Shown one piece after another: positions 50,990 to 60,432 of a stretch of 64,000 bases of DNA. The translations under genes and the position numbers were made by a program. A model generated the notes under the pieces. That model ran no database searches. It was given only the letters and a program-made list of their open reading frames with translations, and had not been told where the DNA came from. The stretch covers positions 3,417,403 to 3,481,402 of the forward strand of contig NZ_SOCE01000001.1 in assembly GCF_004365175.1 (NCBI RefSeq). Direction: 5' to 3'. The number at the start of each line of letters is the position of its first letter. The first letter of the stretch is position 1. The DNA comes from Kribbella voronezhensis (GTDB lineage: Bacteria; Actinomycetota; Actinomycetes; Propionibacteriales; Kribbellaceae).

Positions 50990-51973
50990 TCAGCGCGGCC
51001 GTGGGTTCTGGCGTAGAAGGGCCGCTCCCAGCGGAGTCAGGACGTGCAGGAGGGTGGCCTGGTGGCGGCGACTGGCGATGAGCCCGCTGTCGCGCAGTAC
51101 GGTCAGGTGATGGCTTGCCGTAGGTGCACCGATGCCGACGCGACGGGCTATCTCACCGGTCGTCAGGCCCTCACTGGTCGCTTGCAGGACCGCGGCCCTC
51201 GTCGTACCGAGCAGGGCGGCTGTTGATGGCTTGGGCGGCTCGGTCTCGTCGCTGTCGGCCTTGTTGAGCAAGGGATAGCTCAGCATCGGCGGTAGCTCGT
51301 CGTCGGCCAGTGCGACGGGGTAGTGCCAGCAGAAGTAGGACGGCGAGAGCAGCAGGCCGCGGCCGGCCAGGTGGAGCGTCCTGTCGTACGGGTACTGCAC
51401 CTCGAGCACTGGGTACTGCCAGCGCATCAGGGGCCAATAGCTCTTGAGTAGCTGGTCGACGCCGCCGCGCATCAGCGCACGTGATCGCAGCGCCCGGTCG
51501 GCGGCGACCGCTGCTTGGATGCTCTCGTCGTGCGGCTCGATCACCTTGTGGTGGTAGGTGCGCAGCGCCGTGTCGAGTTCGGTTCGCATCTCGCCGGCGG
51601 CCAGCCGCTTGCCCCAGGAAGGGACGTGGTGGACGAGTGCCAGCGTCTTCAGTTCGCGGGTGACGCGCTCCGACGGCGTGGCGAGGACGGCGTCGATGCC
51701 GGCGTCGAGTCCCTCCAAGGCGGCGGGTGGAGTGAGGAAGTCGGGGAAGTAGGCCGCGCGGGGGAAGAGAGGCAGCAGGAGGTCGGTGACCATCCGTTGC
51801 AGGCTCTGATCGGTCAGGGCTTCCTGGGTGGACCGGTACCAGTGCGCGTACGCCCAGCGGCCGCGGCGGGTCTGCAGGCGGTCGAGGCTGTTGGTGATCT
51901 CCCAGAGCGGATCCGGCGTACCGGCGAGGCGAACCCGGGTCAGGTCGCGCTCGGTGAAGATGATCCGCAGCAT
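50990..51973 (-). CDS. ArsR-type winged-helix regulator with N-terminal DUF5937-like domain (327 aa)
   Basis: The N-terminal 240 residues (starting MLRIIFTERDLTRVRLAGTPDPLWE) form a helical domain typical of DUF5937-family regulators, and the C-terminus is an ArsR-like helix-turn-helix: TTGEIARRVGIGAPTASHHLTVLRDSGLIASRR. The ligand is unknown. The start ATG 51973 has GGGGACG upstream; in-frame codons upstream lack family sequence. It lies downstream of, and on the same strand as, the DHA2 exporter gene and probably controls it. Confidence 0.82.
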   Translation of the reverse strand: MLRIIFTERDLTRVRLAGTPDPLWEITNSLDRLQTRRGRWAYAHWYRSTQEALTDQSLQRMVTDLLLPLFPRAAYFPDFLTPPAALEGLDAGIDAVLATPSERVTRELKTLALVHHVPSWGKRLAAGEMRTELDTALRTYHHKVIEPHDESIQAAVAADRALRSRALMRGGVDQLLKSYWPLMRWQYPVLEVQYPYDRTLHLAGRGLLLSPSYFCWHYPVALADDELPPMLSYPLLNKADSDETEPPKPSTAALLGTTRAAVLQATSEGLTTGEIARRVGIGAPTASHHLTVLRDSGLIASRRHQATLLHVLTPLGAALLRQNPRPR

Positions 51974-52094
51974 CTCGTCCCCAGTCCTGCGCGTGTCGGC
52001 GATCCATTGCTGATCGTGCCCGCTCCAGCCGCCGGATGCACCGCCTTTCGACTCAGATCGAAGCCGCGTCCCCATCGGCCTGTCAAGGACGGGC

Positions 52095-53507
52095 TCAGGA
52101 GAACTCGTCGGCGACCTTGGCGGCGGTCGCTCGGGCGTAGGCGGTCGTGGTGAGCAAACCGAGCAGGAGGACCAGCAGGCCGCAGGTGGTGATGATGTAC
52201 CAGCAGAGGCGGGCCGCGGGGACGAAACTGGTCTCGAAGGAACTGGTCAGGCGAGCGGTCAGGACGGTGCCGACGATCGCGACGCCGAGGGACGCGCCCA
52301 CCTGGCGACTGGTGGAGGCGATCGCGGCCGCGACGCCTGCCTGGGACAGTGGCATCCCGGAGACGGCCGTGTTGGTGATCGGCGCGTTCAGCATGCCGAA
52401 GCCGAGGCCGAAGATCAGGTACCCGCCGAGCAGCACCGGGGTCGCAGTACTGTCCGTCAGCCGTGACAGCACCGGCCCGCTGACCGCCAGCATGGAACCG
52501 GCGATCACCAGCGGAATCCGCGCCCCGCGCGCTCCCACGATCCGCCCGGACAACGGCGCGAACACGACCGTCATCGCTGCCATCGGCAACGTCAGCAACC
52601 CGGCATGCAACGCCGAGAACCCGCGAACATCTTGTAAATAAAGGGAATTCAGGAACAGGAACCCGGACAGCGCAGCAAAGCCCGACACCGCGATCACCGT
52701 CGCCCCGGAGAACGGCAGGCTCCGGAAGAACCGCGGATCGAGCAACGGCTCCCGCCGGCGGTGTTCGTAGAGCACCAGCGACACCGCGGCGACCACCACA
52801 AGCCCGAAGCACCCCAGAATCAGCGGCGACGTCCAGCCCGCGGACCGCCCTTCGATGATGCCGTAGGTGAGCCCGACCAGCAGCAGGATCACCAGCACCT
52901 GGCCGACCGGGTCGATCCGGCGCGCCACGGCGGCCCGCGACTCCGGTACGAACAGCGCGGTGAGCAGTACTGCGACCAGCGCGACCGGCACGTTGATCCA
53001 GAAGATCGACCGCCAGCCCGCCGTGTCGACCAGGACACCGCCGACAACCGGCCCGACGGCCATGCTCAGCCCCACGACGCCACCCCAGATCCCGATCGCC
53101 TGGGCACGTTCCCGCGGAACCGGGAAGGTGTTGGTGATGATCGACATGGCGACCGGGTTGAGCATCGACCCGCCGATCGCCTGCAACATCCGGAACGCGA
53201 TCAGCAGGTCGACGCTCGGCGCGAACCCGCAGAGCAACGAACCCAGGCCGAACATCACCAGCCCGACCTGGAACGTCCGCCGCCGGCCGACCCGGTCGGC
53301 GGTCGAACCGGACACCATCAGCAGACTGGCGATCACCAGCGTGTAGGCGTCGATGGTCCACTGCAGTTTGGCCACCGAGGCGTTCAGGTCCGAGCGGATC
53401 GACGGCAGCGCCAGGTTCACGATGGTCGAGTCGAGCCCGACGATGAACAGACTCAGACAACAGATCGCCAACACCAGCAACCGCCGCCGCCGACTCAGTT
53501 CCGGCAC
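52095..53507 (-). CDS. MFS drug exporter, DHA2/EmrB-QacA type (470 aa)
   Basis: Fourteen-helix proton-driven exporter. LDSTIVNLALPSIRSDL is the diagnostic helix 1 motif (LDxTIVNVALP), GSTADRVGRRRTFQVGL motif A and GPVVGGVLVDTAGWRSIFWINVPV motif C. It is likely to export several drugs or a metabolite. The GTG start at 53507 has GGAAGG upstream. A perfect inverted repeat at 53521-53535 just upstream is a candidate operator, and the ArsR-like regulator follows downstream. Confidence 0.9.
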   Translation of the reverse strand: MPELSRRRRLLVLAICCLSLFIVGLDSTIVNLALPSIRSDLNASVAKLQWTIDAYTLVIASLLMVSGSTADRVGRRRTFQVGLVMFGLGSLLCGFAPSVDLLIAFRMLQAIGGSMLNPVAMSIITNTFPVPRERAQAIGIWGGVVGLSMAVGPVVGGVLVDTAGWRSIFWINVPVALVAVLLTALFVPESRAAVARRIDPVGQVLVILLLVGLTYGIIEGRSAGWTSPLILGCFGLVVVAAVSLVLYEHRRREPLLDPRFFRSLPFSGATVIAVSGFAALSGFLFLNSLYLQDVRGFSALHAGLLTLPMAAMTVVFAPLSGRIVGARGARIPLVIAGSMLAVSGPVLSRLTDSTATPVLLGGYLIFGLGFGMLNAPITNTAVSGMPLSQAGVAAAIASTSRQVGASLGVAIVGTVLTARLTSSFETSFVPAARLCWYIITTCGLLVLLLGLLTTTAYARATAAKVADEFS

Positions 53508-53520
53508 CCGTTCAGCCTTC

Positions 53521-53535
53521 CGTTCGATACGAACG
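53521..53535. promoter_or_regulatory. Candidate operator of the DHA2 exporter
   Basis: CGTTCG-ATA-CGAACG (53521-53535), a perfect 6-bp inverted repeat with a 3-base spacer, 14 bases upstream of the GTG start. The regulator is unknown; the ArsR-like protein encoded downstream is the obvious candidate. Confidence 0.5.
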
Positions 53536-53553
53536 TTGAAGACTGTACAACTG

Positions 53554-56500
53554 TTACCGGAGGCCGTAGCTGCGATAGATCGTCTGCGAGACCGTGTTGC
53601 CGTTCAGGTCGGTCGCGTCGACGTGCACGGTCAGGGCCTGGGTCGCCGCTCCCTTCAACGGCGTGAACAGCAGTACGTCGTACCCGCCGGCCGCCTTGAT
53701 CCCGCGCGCGTTCACCCAGGTCACGCCGTCGTCGTAGCTGACCTTCACTCTCACCGACCTGAACGCGGCCGTCTTCGGGTGCGCGGTCGCCTCGTAGTAC
53801 GGCGTGATGCGCAGCGTGCTGAACCCGCGCCGCACCTTGTTGTTCGCATCCGTGTCCGCCTTGTATCGCAGGTAGAGCAGTTGCTGCGGCGCACAAGGCC
53901 CGTCGGGCGTACCGTCGCTCCAGTTGCGCAGGCACTCGGTGTTGCCCATGTCAGCCGACGTGACCCGACCCGACGTGAAGGTCCACTCGGTGTGCTGCTT
54001 GGCTCCGTACTTGTACATCAGCGCAGAAGCGTCCGCCGCCTTGGACAGATCCCAGTCCGACACCAGCTTGTACTGCGCTGCTTCGGGCGCCAGCTCGTAC
54101 GCCGTCGTGCCCTTGTACGGCGTCGGCGGGATCACCGTGCCATCCCGCGACAGCGTGATCGTGCCGTTGGTGACGACCCTCGGAGACATACTGAACGGAC
54201 TGCTGCTCGTGTACGCCGGCAGCACGTTCAGCGTGTTGTCGTACCGGCAGGCGAAGCACCAGCCCAGATGAGACAGGTTGGTCGACGCGGGCGGCACCGT
54301 CGCGGGACCGATGCCTCTAGGTGCCACCAGCCAGGTCTCGGCCGGCATCCAGCCGGCGCGCAGGGTGGTGCGCAGTTCCTCGGTCTCGACCAGATCCTGG
54401 TTGACCGCCGCGCCCCGGACCCATTGCTGCCCCGGCTTGATCGGCCCGTAGAGCTCCTCCCGGCCGCCCGGCAACTGCAGCATGCCCGGGTAGAGGAACA
54501 GCTGGAACTCCCAGCTCGGATCGAACTTGGAGCCGACCTGCTCGACACCGGGCTTCGCCAGATCGGTCGGCTCGTCCGCGTGGTAGCTGGTGCTGATCCG
54601 CGCCAATTGCTTGTCGGTGAAGCGGTAGTCGAGCTTGGCCGGAATGCTGCCCTGCTCGGTCATCGCGACGTGGTAGATGTACGGCGAGACCGGCGTACCG
54701 ACCACGTTCACGGTGACCGGACCGGCCGCGAGCAGTTTGCGGAGCTGGGCACCTTCGACGTTGTCGATCCCGACCACCGGCAGATACGTCATCACGCTGA
54801 TCCCGGGGACTCCTTCACACAGCGGCCCGGGCTCCTCCAGTACGCCGACGGCGCCGGCCGCCCGGGCAGCCTGCAGATCCGCTTCGGGCAGTTCGCAGAC
54901 CGTGCGAGTGCCGTCGCCGATGCTGCGGGTCATCAGCACCAGCTTGCCGCGCAAGGCACCGGCCTCCGACGGCTCGATCGACTCGCCGACATCGACCACC
55001 GGAAGATGCCGGTAGGTGCCGTTGAAGGTCTTCTCGCCACCGAGGAAGTGCCAGTAGTTCGCGTTGAACCTCGTACCCCGGCCGTTGCGACTGTCCACGG
55101 ACAGCTCCACCGGCGTCTTCCCTCGCGTCGATTCGAACTTCAGGTACTGCGAACCGATGGTGACCGCCTTCGTCGGGCTGACGTACATCACGTCGTCGCC
55201 CCAGCCCGTGTTGGTGATCTCGGTGACCCAGTCGGAACGGTCGGCCGTCATCCGCTGGTACTTCAGGCCGCCGGCCTGCTGGCGACTGGGACGCTCCGTG
55301 CTGAACCGGATCGGCACCGCGTCCTTGTCGTCGAGGTCCAGGACGACCGGACCGTTGACGTTCACCTCGGGCTGGTAGAGCGCGACCGCCTCCCGGCGCC
55401 GCGACGCCAGCAGCCGGTTGGCGCCGGTGTTGATGCTCCAGTGACCGGGGGTGAGCTCGAGCGTGATCGTTGCCGAGTGGGCGTCGCCCGACGAGGGCAT
55501 CCAGACGTCGATCAGCGGCGTACCGGGCTGGTCGAGGTTGAACGCCTGGACCCAGGCGCCGGTCTCCAGCTCGCCGGTGGACTTCAGGTTGAGCTGGACC
55601 GGGTAGGTGAACGGAGTACGCCGGAAGCCCACCGGCGTACGTAGTTGCACGTCGCCGGACGTGGCGACCACCGCACCGGAGTACAGGCCTTCTGCCAGGC
55701 CGGCCGGGTTGAGCGTGACGTCGAGTGTCGCGGAGCCGTGCGCTGGGACCGTCAACTGCGACGGCATAGTCAAGGCGCTCGCGGCGTCCACACCGATCGC
55801 ACCGAGCTTGTGGCTGATGGTCAGGGTGATGTCGTTCGCGGAGTCGTTGCGGTAGGTGACCTGCTTCTTGTCCGCGTCGGTCCGGTTGTTGACCACCTTG
55901 GCGAAGTCGAGGTTGGTGGTCGTGCTGGTGACCTGCTGGCTGGTGGCGCGGACGAGGTCGACCCGGCCCGCACCCTGCTCGAACGCGTTGTACCCGTCGT
56001 CCTTGCTCGACGCCATCAGCGCCGCCTTGAGCTCGGGGCCGGTCCAGTCCGGGTGCTCCTGCGCGAGGATCGCGGCCGCTCCGGCGACGTGGGGCGTGGC
56101 CATCGACGTACCGGAGGCTGTCGTGTAGTGCTCGTCGACCGGCGTACCCATGGTCGTGCCGGCGGCACGGGCGGCCACGATGTCGGAGCCGGGCCCGGCG
56201 ATGTCCGGCTTCTCGACGCGGTCGTTGTAGAGCAACGGACCACGACTCGAGTACGACGCCAGGTGGTCGGCCTTGTCGACCGACGCCACCGTCAGCGCGG
56301 CCTCGGCGACACCCGGCGAGCCGATCGTGGACTTTCCCCCGGAATTGCCCGCCGCGACGACGAACAGGGTGTTCGTGGTGGCGCTGAGCTTGTCGACGGC
56401 CAGGGCGCCAGGATCCTGCGCCTCGTCGACAGGAGCCGGACCGCCGAGGCTGAGGTTGACGACGCGCGCACCCTGGGCGGCGGCCCACTCCATCCCGGCG

Positions 56501-57459
56501 ATCACATCGGACTCGTCGCCGAAGCCGGTGTGGTCGAGCACCTTGCCGATCAACAGCGAGACGTCGGGCGCCACGCCTTTGTACCTGCCGCCCGAGGCAG
56601 CACCCGTTCCGGTGATGATCGAGGCGACATGGGTGCCGTGGCCGAAGCCGTCGGCCACGCTCGGATCGCTGGTGAAGTTCTTCGAGACACTCACCTTGCC
56701 CTGCAGATCCGGGTGCGTCTCGTCGATGCCGGTGTCCAGGATCGCGACCTTGACTCCCTTGCCGGTGTACCCGGCGGCCCAGGCCTGCGGAGCGCCGATC
56801 ATCGGCACGCTCTGGTCCAGCGTCGCCCGGACCTTCCGGTCCAGCCAGACCTTCGCCACCGACCTGCTCAGCGCTGCCTTTCGGCCGGCAGCCGGCCGAG
56901 CCCCGATCGCCGCCCAGAACGCGGCGGCCTGCGACTTCGGCAGCTTGGTCGCCGTTCCGTGCAGGCTGGTCAGGTCGTGCGTCGGTGTGACACCCGGCAA
57001 CGCATCGGCAGAGCCGCGCACCTTGGCCAGTGGCACCGAACTCGCCATCTGCGTGATCAGCGGCAGCGTGCTGTCGGTCGCGTCCGCATAGCCGTTGGAC
57101 GCCAGGTAGCCGACGTCGAACAAAGTCGGATCGAGTACGCCGGACGCCAGATAAGGCATCGCGTCATCCGGTACCACGAGCGAGCGGTCCTTCTGCAGCC
57201 GGATCCGCACGATCGGCGTCGACCCGTCGGACCGGGTGGCCGCGGCCACCGACATCGCCGGCTCGCCCCCGGACGGGTCCGGAGTGAGCGTCACCTTGTC
57301 GCCGGTCACCAGGGTCACCGTCGTCGGCACGAGGGTGATCCGGGTCCCGGCAGGAACGGCCGGCGGAGTGGCGGCCGACGAAGGGCTGGCAGGCAGCACC
57401 AGGGCACCGGCCAGCAGTACTGCGCCGGTCGCGAGCGGGAGGGATCTAGCACGGTTCAT
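53554..57459 (-). CDS. Secreted subtilisin-like serine protease, S8 family (1301 aa)
   Basis: Large extracellular subtilase. The signal peptide is residues 1-29 (ALVLPASPSSAA), with a pro-region to about 205. The catalytic triad is D242 (AILDTGIDETHPDL), H274 (GHGTHVAS) and S452 (GTSMATPHVAGA), with the oxyanion Asn in AAGNSGG. The last 750 residues contain beta-rich domains, including a PA-like insertion about 850-930 (LYLPVVGIDN region) and Fn3-like repeats. Such proteins degrade extracellular polypeptides. The ribosome-binding site (AGGAGT) sits in a perfect ACTCCT-C-AGGAGT hairpin (57466-57478), which may limit translation. The divergent HTH gene at 57619 may regulate it. Confidence 0.92.
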   Translation of the reverse strand: MNRARSLPLATGAVLLAGALVLPASPSSAATPPAVPAGTRITLVPTTVTLVTGDKVTLTPDPSGGEPAMSVAAATRSDGSTPIVRIRLQKDRSLVVPDDAMPYLASGVLDPTLFDVGYLASNGYADATDSTLPLITQMASSVPLAKVRGSADALPGVTPTHDLTSLHGTATKLPKSQAAAFWAAIGARPAAGRKAALSRSVAKVWLDRKVRATLDQSVPMIGAPQAWAAGYTGKGVKVAILDTGIDETHPDLQGKVSVSKNFTSDPSVADGFGHGTHVASIITGTGAASGGRYKGVAPDVSLLIGKVLDHTGFGDESDVIAGMEWAAAQGARVVNLSLGGPAPVDEAQDPGALAVDKLSATTNTLFVVAAGNSGGKSTIGSPGVAEAALTVASVDKADHLASYSSRGPLLYNDRVEKPDIAGPGSDIVAARAAGTTMGTPVDEHYTTASGTSMATPHVAGAAAILAQEHPDWTGPELKAALMASSKDDGYNAFEQGAGRVDLVRATSQQVTSTTTNLDFAKVVNNRTDADKKQVTYRNDSANDITLTISHKLGAIGVDAASALTMPSQLTVPAHGSATLDVTLNPAGLAEGLYSGAVVATSGDVQLRTPVGFRRTPFTYPVQLNLKSTGELETGAWVQAFNLDQPGTPLIDVWMPSSGDAHSATITLELTPGHWSINTGANRLLASRRREAVALYQPEVNVNGPVVLDLDDKDAVPIRFSTERPSRQQAGGLKYQRMTADRSDWVTEITNTGWGDDVMYVSPTKAVTIGSQYLKFESTRGKTPVELSVDSRNGRGTRFNANYWHFLGGEKTFNGTYRHLPVVDVGESIEPSEAGALRGKLVLMTRSIGDGTRTVCELPEADLQAARAAGAVGVLEEPGPLCEGVPGISVMTYLPVVGIDNVEGAQLRKLLAAGPVTVNVVGTPVSPYIYHVAMTEQGSIPAKLDYRFTDKQLARISTSYHADEPTDLAKPGVEQVGSKFDPSWEFQLFLYPGMLQLPGGREELYGPIKPGQQWVRGAAVNQDLVETEELRTTLRAGWMPAETWLVAPRGIGPATVPPASTNLSHLGWCFACRYDNTLNVLPAYTSSSPFSMSPRVVTNGTITLSRDGTVIPPTPYKGTTAYELAPEAAQYKLVSDWDLSKAADASALMYKYGAKQHTEWTFTSGRVTSADMGNTECLRNWSDGTPDGPCAPQQLLYLRYKADTDANNKVRRGFSTLRITPYYEATAHPKTAAFRSVRVKVSYDDGVTWVNARGIKAAGGYDVLLFTPLKGAATQALTVHVDATDLNGNTVSQTIYRSYGLR

Positions 57460-57618
57460 GGGCGGACTCCTCAGGAGTTCATCCGATCAGGGCGTGCCGG
57501 GCACGGGCAGGGGCGGATGCGTCGGCATTGCCGAGAGTCGCCGAGCGCGATCAACGCTGTAAAGACGTTCGCGGGACCGGTCTAGGCCATTGACTGCAAT
57601 CGGCCATAGCCTGGCCCG

Positions 57619-58584
57619 ATGCTGGAGAGTCTCGGGATCGGCCCCGCGGAGGAGCGGCTGTACGCCGACCTGCTCGCCCACCCCGGCAGCACGGCCGAGG
57701 AGCTGGCCGGCCGGCATCCGAAGCTCCCCGAGTTGCTGGCCTCGCTGCGGGCCGGCCGGCTGATCCGGGACGACGACGGCCTCCTCTCGGCCGTCCCGCC
57801 CGCGCTCGCACTGCAGACCACCCTGGACGCGCAGCGACTCGAACTCGAGCGGGCCGCCGCCCGGGTTCGCGAACTGGATCGGTTGCACAGGGCAACACCG
57901 GATCCGTTCCGCCGCGCACCGGTCGAGGTCGTGCCCGGCGACGAGGCGCACGAGCGGCTCGGCGTCCTGCTCGCGGCGACCCAGCACGAGTTGCGCGCGC
58001 TCGACACCCCGCCGTACGGCAAGGTGCTGGAGCCGGCGGATGCCGAGCCCGCCGTGATGTCCCTGCAGCGCGGCGTGCGGCAGCGCATCGTCTACGACCG
58101 CGCCGCCGTCGGGGAGCACGAGCTGGACACGATGCTGCCGGGACTGGCCGCGGGTGAGGAGGCGCGGGTCGTCGGCGAGGTCCCGTTGCGGCTGTCGATC
58201 TTCGACGACCGGGCGGCCGCCCTGCCGCTGCGGGTGGGCCTGGTCCAGACCGAAGGGCTGCTCCTGGTCTGGCCGAGCAGCCTGCTCGATGCGCTGATCG
58301 CGCTGTTCGAGCGGGTCTGGGACAGCGCGCTGCCGCTGATCCTGGACGAGACCACGACGGCCGGCGGGGAGGCCGACGACGACCGGACCCTGATCGCGCT
58401 GCTGGCCGCGGGGATGGGTGACCAGGCGATCGCCCGGCACCTCGGCATCAGCCTGCGGACGGTCGGCCGCCGGGTCCAGCGGGTGCAGAACGACCTGAAC
58501 GCGGCGACCCGGTTCCAGGCGGGCGTCGCGGTCGGCATCCAACTGGCGGAACAGGGCCGGATCCACGGACCGAAAACGGTTTGA
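57619..58584 (+). CDS. TrmB-like/LuxR-type helix-turn-helix regulator (321 aa)
   Basis: The N-terminal 60 residues look like a TrmB-type winged helix (LGIGPAEERLYADLLAHPGSTAEELAG), the middle is a ligand-binding region and the C-terminus (about 250-320) is a LuxR-like helix-turn-helix (GMGDQAIARHLGISLRTVGRRVQRVQ). This TrmB-HTH layout is frequent next to secreted proteases in actinobacteria. It is divergent from the S8 protease gene and probably controls it. TAGCCT lies 7 bases before ATG 57619, so the message may be leaderless. Confidence 0.83.
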   Translation: MLESLGIGPAEERLYADLLAHPGSTAEELAGRHPKLPELLASLRAGRLIRDDDGLLSAVPPALALQTTLDAQRLELERAAARVRELDRLHRATPDPFRRAPVEVVPGDEAHERLGVLLAATQHELRALDTPPYGKVLEPADAEPAVMSLQRGVRQRIVYDRAAVGEHELDTMLPGLAAGEEARVVGEVPLRLSIFDDRAAALPLRVGLVQTEGLLLVWPSSLLDALIALFERVWDSALPLILDETTTAGGEADDDRTLIALLAAGMGDQAIARHLGISLRTVGRRVQRVQNDLNAATRFQAGVAVGIQLAEQGRIHGPKTV

Positions 58585-58611
58585 CGGGCCCCTCGCGCCC
58601 GCGCCTAGGCT
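58581..58611 (+). promoter_or_regulatory. Possible promoter of the ABC exporter pair
   Basis: TTGACG (58581-58586) overlaps the TGA of the regulator gene, and TAGGCT lies at 58606-58611, spaced 19 bases. The spacing is longer than ideal. Confidence 0.35.
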
Positions 58612-58668
58612 GGATGCATTCGCCTGGTCAGGTGTCTCGAAACCCCTCTATGTCTTCTTTGGGACGTC

Positions 58669-60432
58669 ATGTCGCTGCGCCTCATTCCCTTCGCCGACCC
58701 GGGTGTACCCGATACCCGGTCCGGCCTCCGACTCATTCTCTGGCTCGAACATCAGCAGCTCCGCGGGCAGGCGGTCGCGGTCGCCTGGGGCCTGGTGTAC
58801 TTCGGTGGCATCGCCGCCGCCCCGGTCTCGGTCGGCCTCGCCGTCCAGGCCGTGATCGACAGGTCCTGGCCGCGGTTGCTGCTGGCCGGTCTGCTGCTGC
58901 TCGTGATGGGCGCTGCCAAGGCCGGCGCCGACTCCTACTTCCACCGCGCCGTGGTGACCAACTGGATCGCTACGGCATCCCGCATCCAGCAGCTGATCTC
59001 GCGGAAGGCCGCCGAGCTCGGCTCGATGCTGACCCGGCGGATCGCCGCCGGTGAAGTGGTCGCCGTGAGCAGCGGCGACGTCGAGAAGATCGGCTGGTTC
59101 GTCGAGGTGCTCGGCCGGTTCACGGCCGCTCTGCTGACCTGCTTCGCCGTGGTGATCGGCCTGCTCTTCTACGAACCGCAGCTCGGCCTGATCGTCGCCG
59201 TCGCCGTCCCGGTGCTGGCTGTCTCGATCGTGCCGCTGATGGGTCCGGCCGAGCGCCGGGCCGACCAGCAGCGCGCCAAGGGCGGCCGGGCCACCGAGCT
59301 CGCCGCCGACACGGTCGCCGGCCTGCGCGTACTGCGTGGCATCGGTGGCGAGCAGCTCTTCCTCGACCGGTACCGCGAGGCTTCGCAGGAGTACCGGGCG
59401 AGCGCTGTCCGGTCGGCCCGGATGTGGTCGCTGATCGCGGCCCTGCAGGTGCTGCTGTTCGGTCTGTTCCTGGTGCTGATCGTCTGGTTCGGCATCCGGC
59501 TGGTGACCTCCGGACGGATCAGCGTCGGCGAGCTCGTCACGACGTACGGCTTCATCACCTTCATGATGGTGCCGCTGCAGACGTTCGAGGAGACGGCGAG
59601 CGCGTTCATCTTCTCGAAGGTGTCCGCACGTCGTGCCGCGCGAGTGCTCTCGTTGCGGCGTTCGGACGGCGACGCGGCGACGCTGGAAGCCCAGGTGCCG
59701 GCAGGTGACCTGTTCGACCCGATCACTGGGCTGTCCGTTCCGGCTGGGTCCTTCACTGCCGTGGTCTGCGGCAACCCGGACGCCAGTGGACGGCTGGCGG
59801 ATCGCCTGGGCGGTCACAGCCCCGATGCCGAACCAGGGCAGGCCTCTGTGCTGCTCGACGGCGTAGCGCTGGACGAGCTCCCGCTCGACTCGGCGCGGAC
59901 CGCAGTGCTCGTGCAGGACAAGGATCCGGTGCTGCTGTCCGGCACGGTCCGCGACCTGTTCGACGTACCGTCCAGTGGGGCCGTTTCGGTAGAAGCAGCG
60001 CTGGATGCTGCTCAGTGCGAGGACATCCTGGACGTACTGCGTCAGTCGCTGCCGTCAGGTGGTACCGATGCCACCCAGGCCGTGTTGACCGAGCGCGGCC
60101 GGTCACTGTCCGGCGGCCAGCGTCAGCGAGTCGCTCTGGCCCGCTCGCTGTACGTCGATCCGGCGCTGCTGGTGCTGGACGAGCCGACCAGTGCCGTGGA
60201 CGCGCACACCGAGGCCCGGATCGCCGACAGCCTGCGGTTGCTCCGGTCCGGCCGGACCACCGTGGTGTTCACGTCCAGCCCGTTGATGCTGGACCGTGCG
60301 GACCGGGTCGTGTTCGTTCCGGACGGCCGGGTCGAGGCAGTCGGCACCCATCACGAACTCATCAACACCAACAACAGGTACCGCGCGGTCGTCACCCGTG
60401 AGGACGAGCCAACCTACGAGGAGTCGGCGTGA
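58669..60432 (+). CDS. ABC exporter subunit A with degenerate Walker A (587 aa)
   Basis: Half-transporter of the ABC-B exporter type: six helices (about residues 35-300) then a nucleotide-binding domain. Walker A is destroyed: residues about 366-377 read CGNPDASGRLAD, with no GK[ST]. The signature LSGGQRQRVALARSL (about 480) and Walker B LLVLDEPTSAVD (about 500) are intact. It therefore supplies the signature motif to a composite site and depends on its partner for ATP hydrolysis. It overlaps the second subunit by 4 bases. Confidence 0.9.
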   Translation: MSLRLIPFADPGVPDTRSGLRLILWLEHQQLRGQAVAVAWGLVYFGGIAAAPVSVGLAVQAVIDRSWPRLLLAGLLLLVMGAAKAGADSYFHRAVVTNWIATASRIQQLISRKAAELGSMLTRRIAAGEVVAVSSGDVEKIGWFVEVLGRFTAALLTCFAVVIGLLFYEPQLGLIVAVAVPVLAVSIVPLMGPAERRADQQRAKGGRATELAADTVAGLRVLRGIGGEQLFLDRYREASQEYRASAVRSARMWSLIAALQVLLFGLFLVLIVWFGIRLVTSGRISVGELVTTYGFITFMMVPLQTFEETASAFIFSKVSARRAARVLSLRRSDGDAATLEAQVPAGDLFDPITGLSVPAGSFTAVVCGNPDASGRLADRLGGHSPDAEPGQASVLLDGVALDELPLDSARTAVLVQDKDPVLLSGTVRDLFDVPSSGAVSVEAALDAAQCEDILDVLRQSLPSGGTDATQAVLTERGRSLSGGQRQRVALARSLYVDPALLVLDEPTSAVDAHTEARIADSLRLLRSGRTTVVFTSSPLMLDRADRVVFVPDGRVEAVGTHHELINTNNRYRAVVTREDEPTYEESA

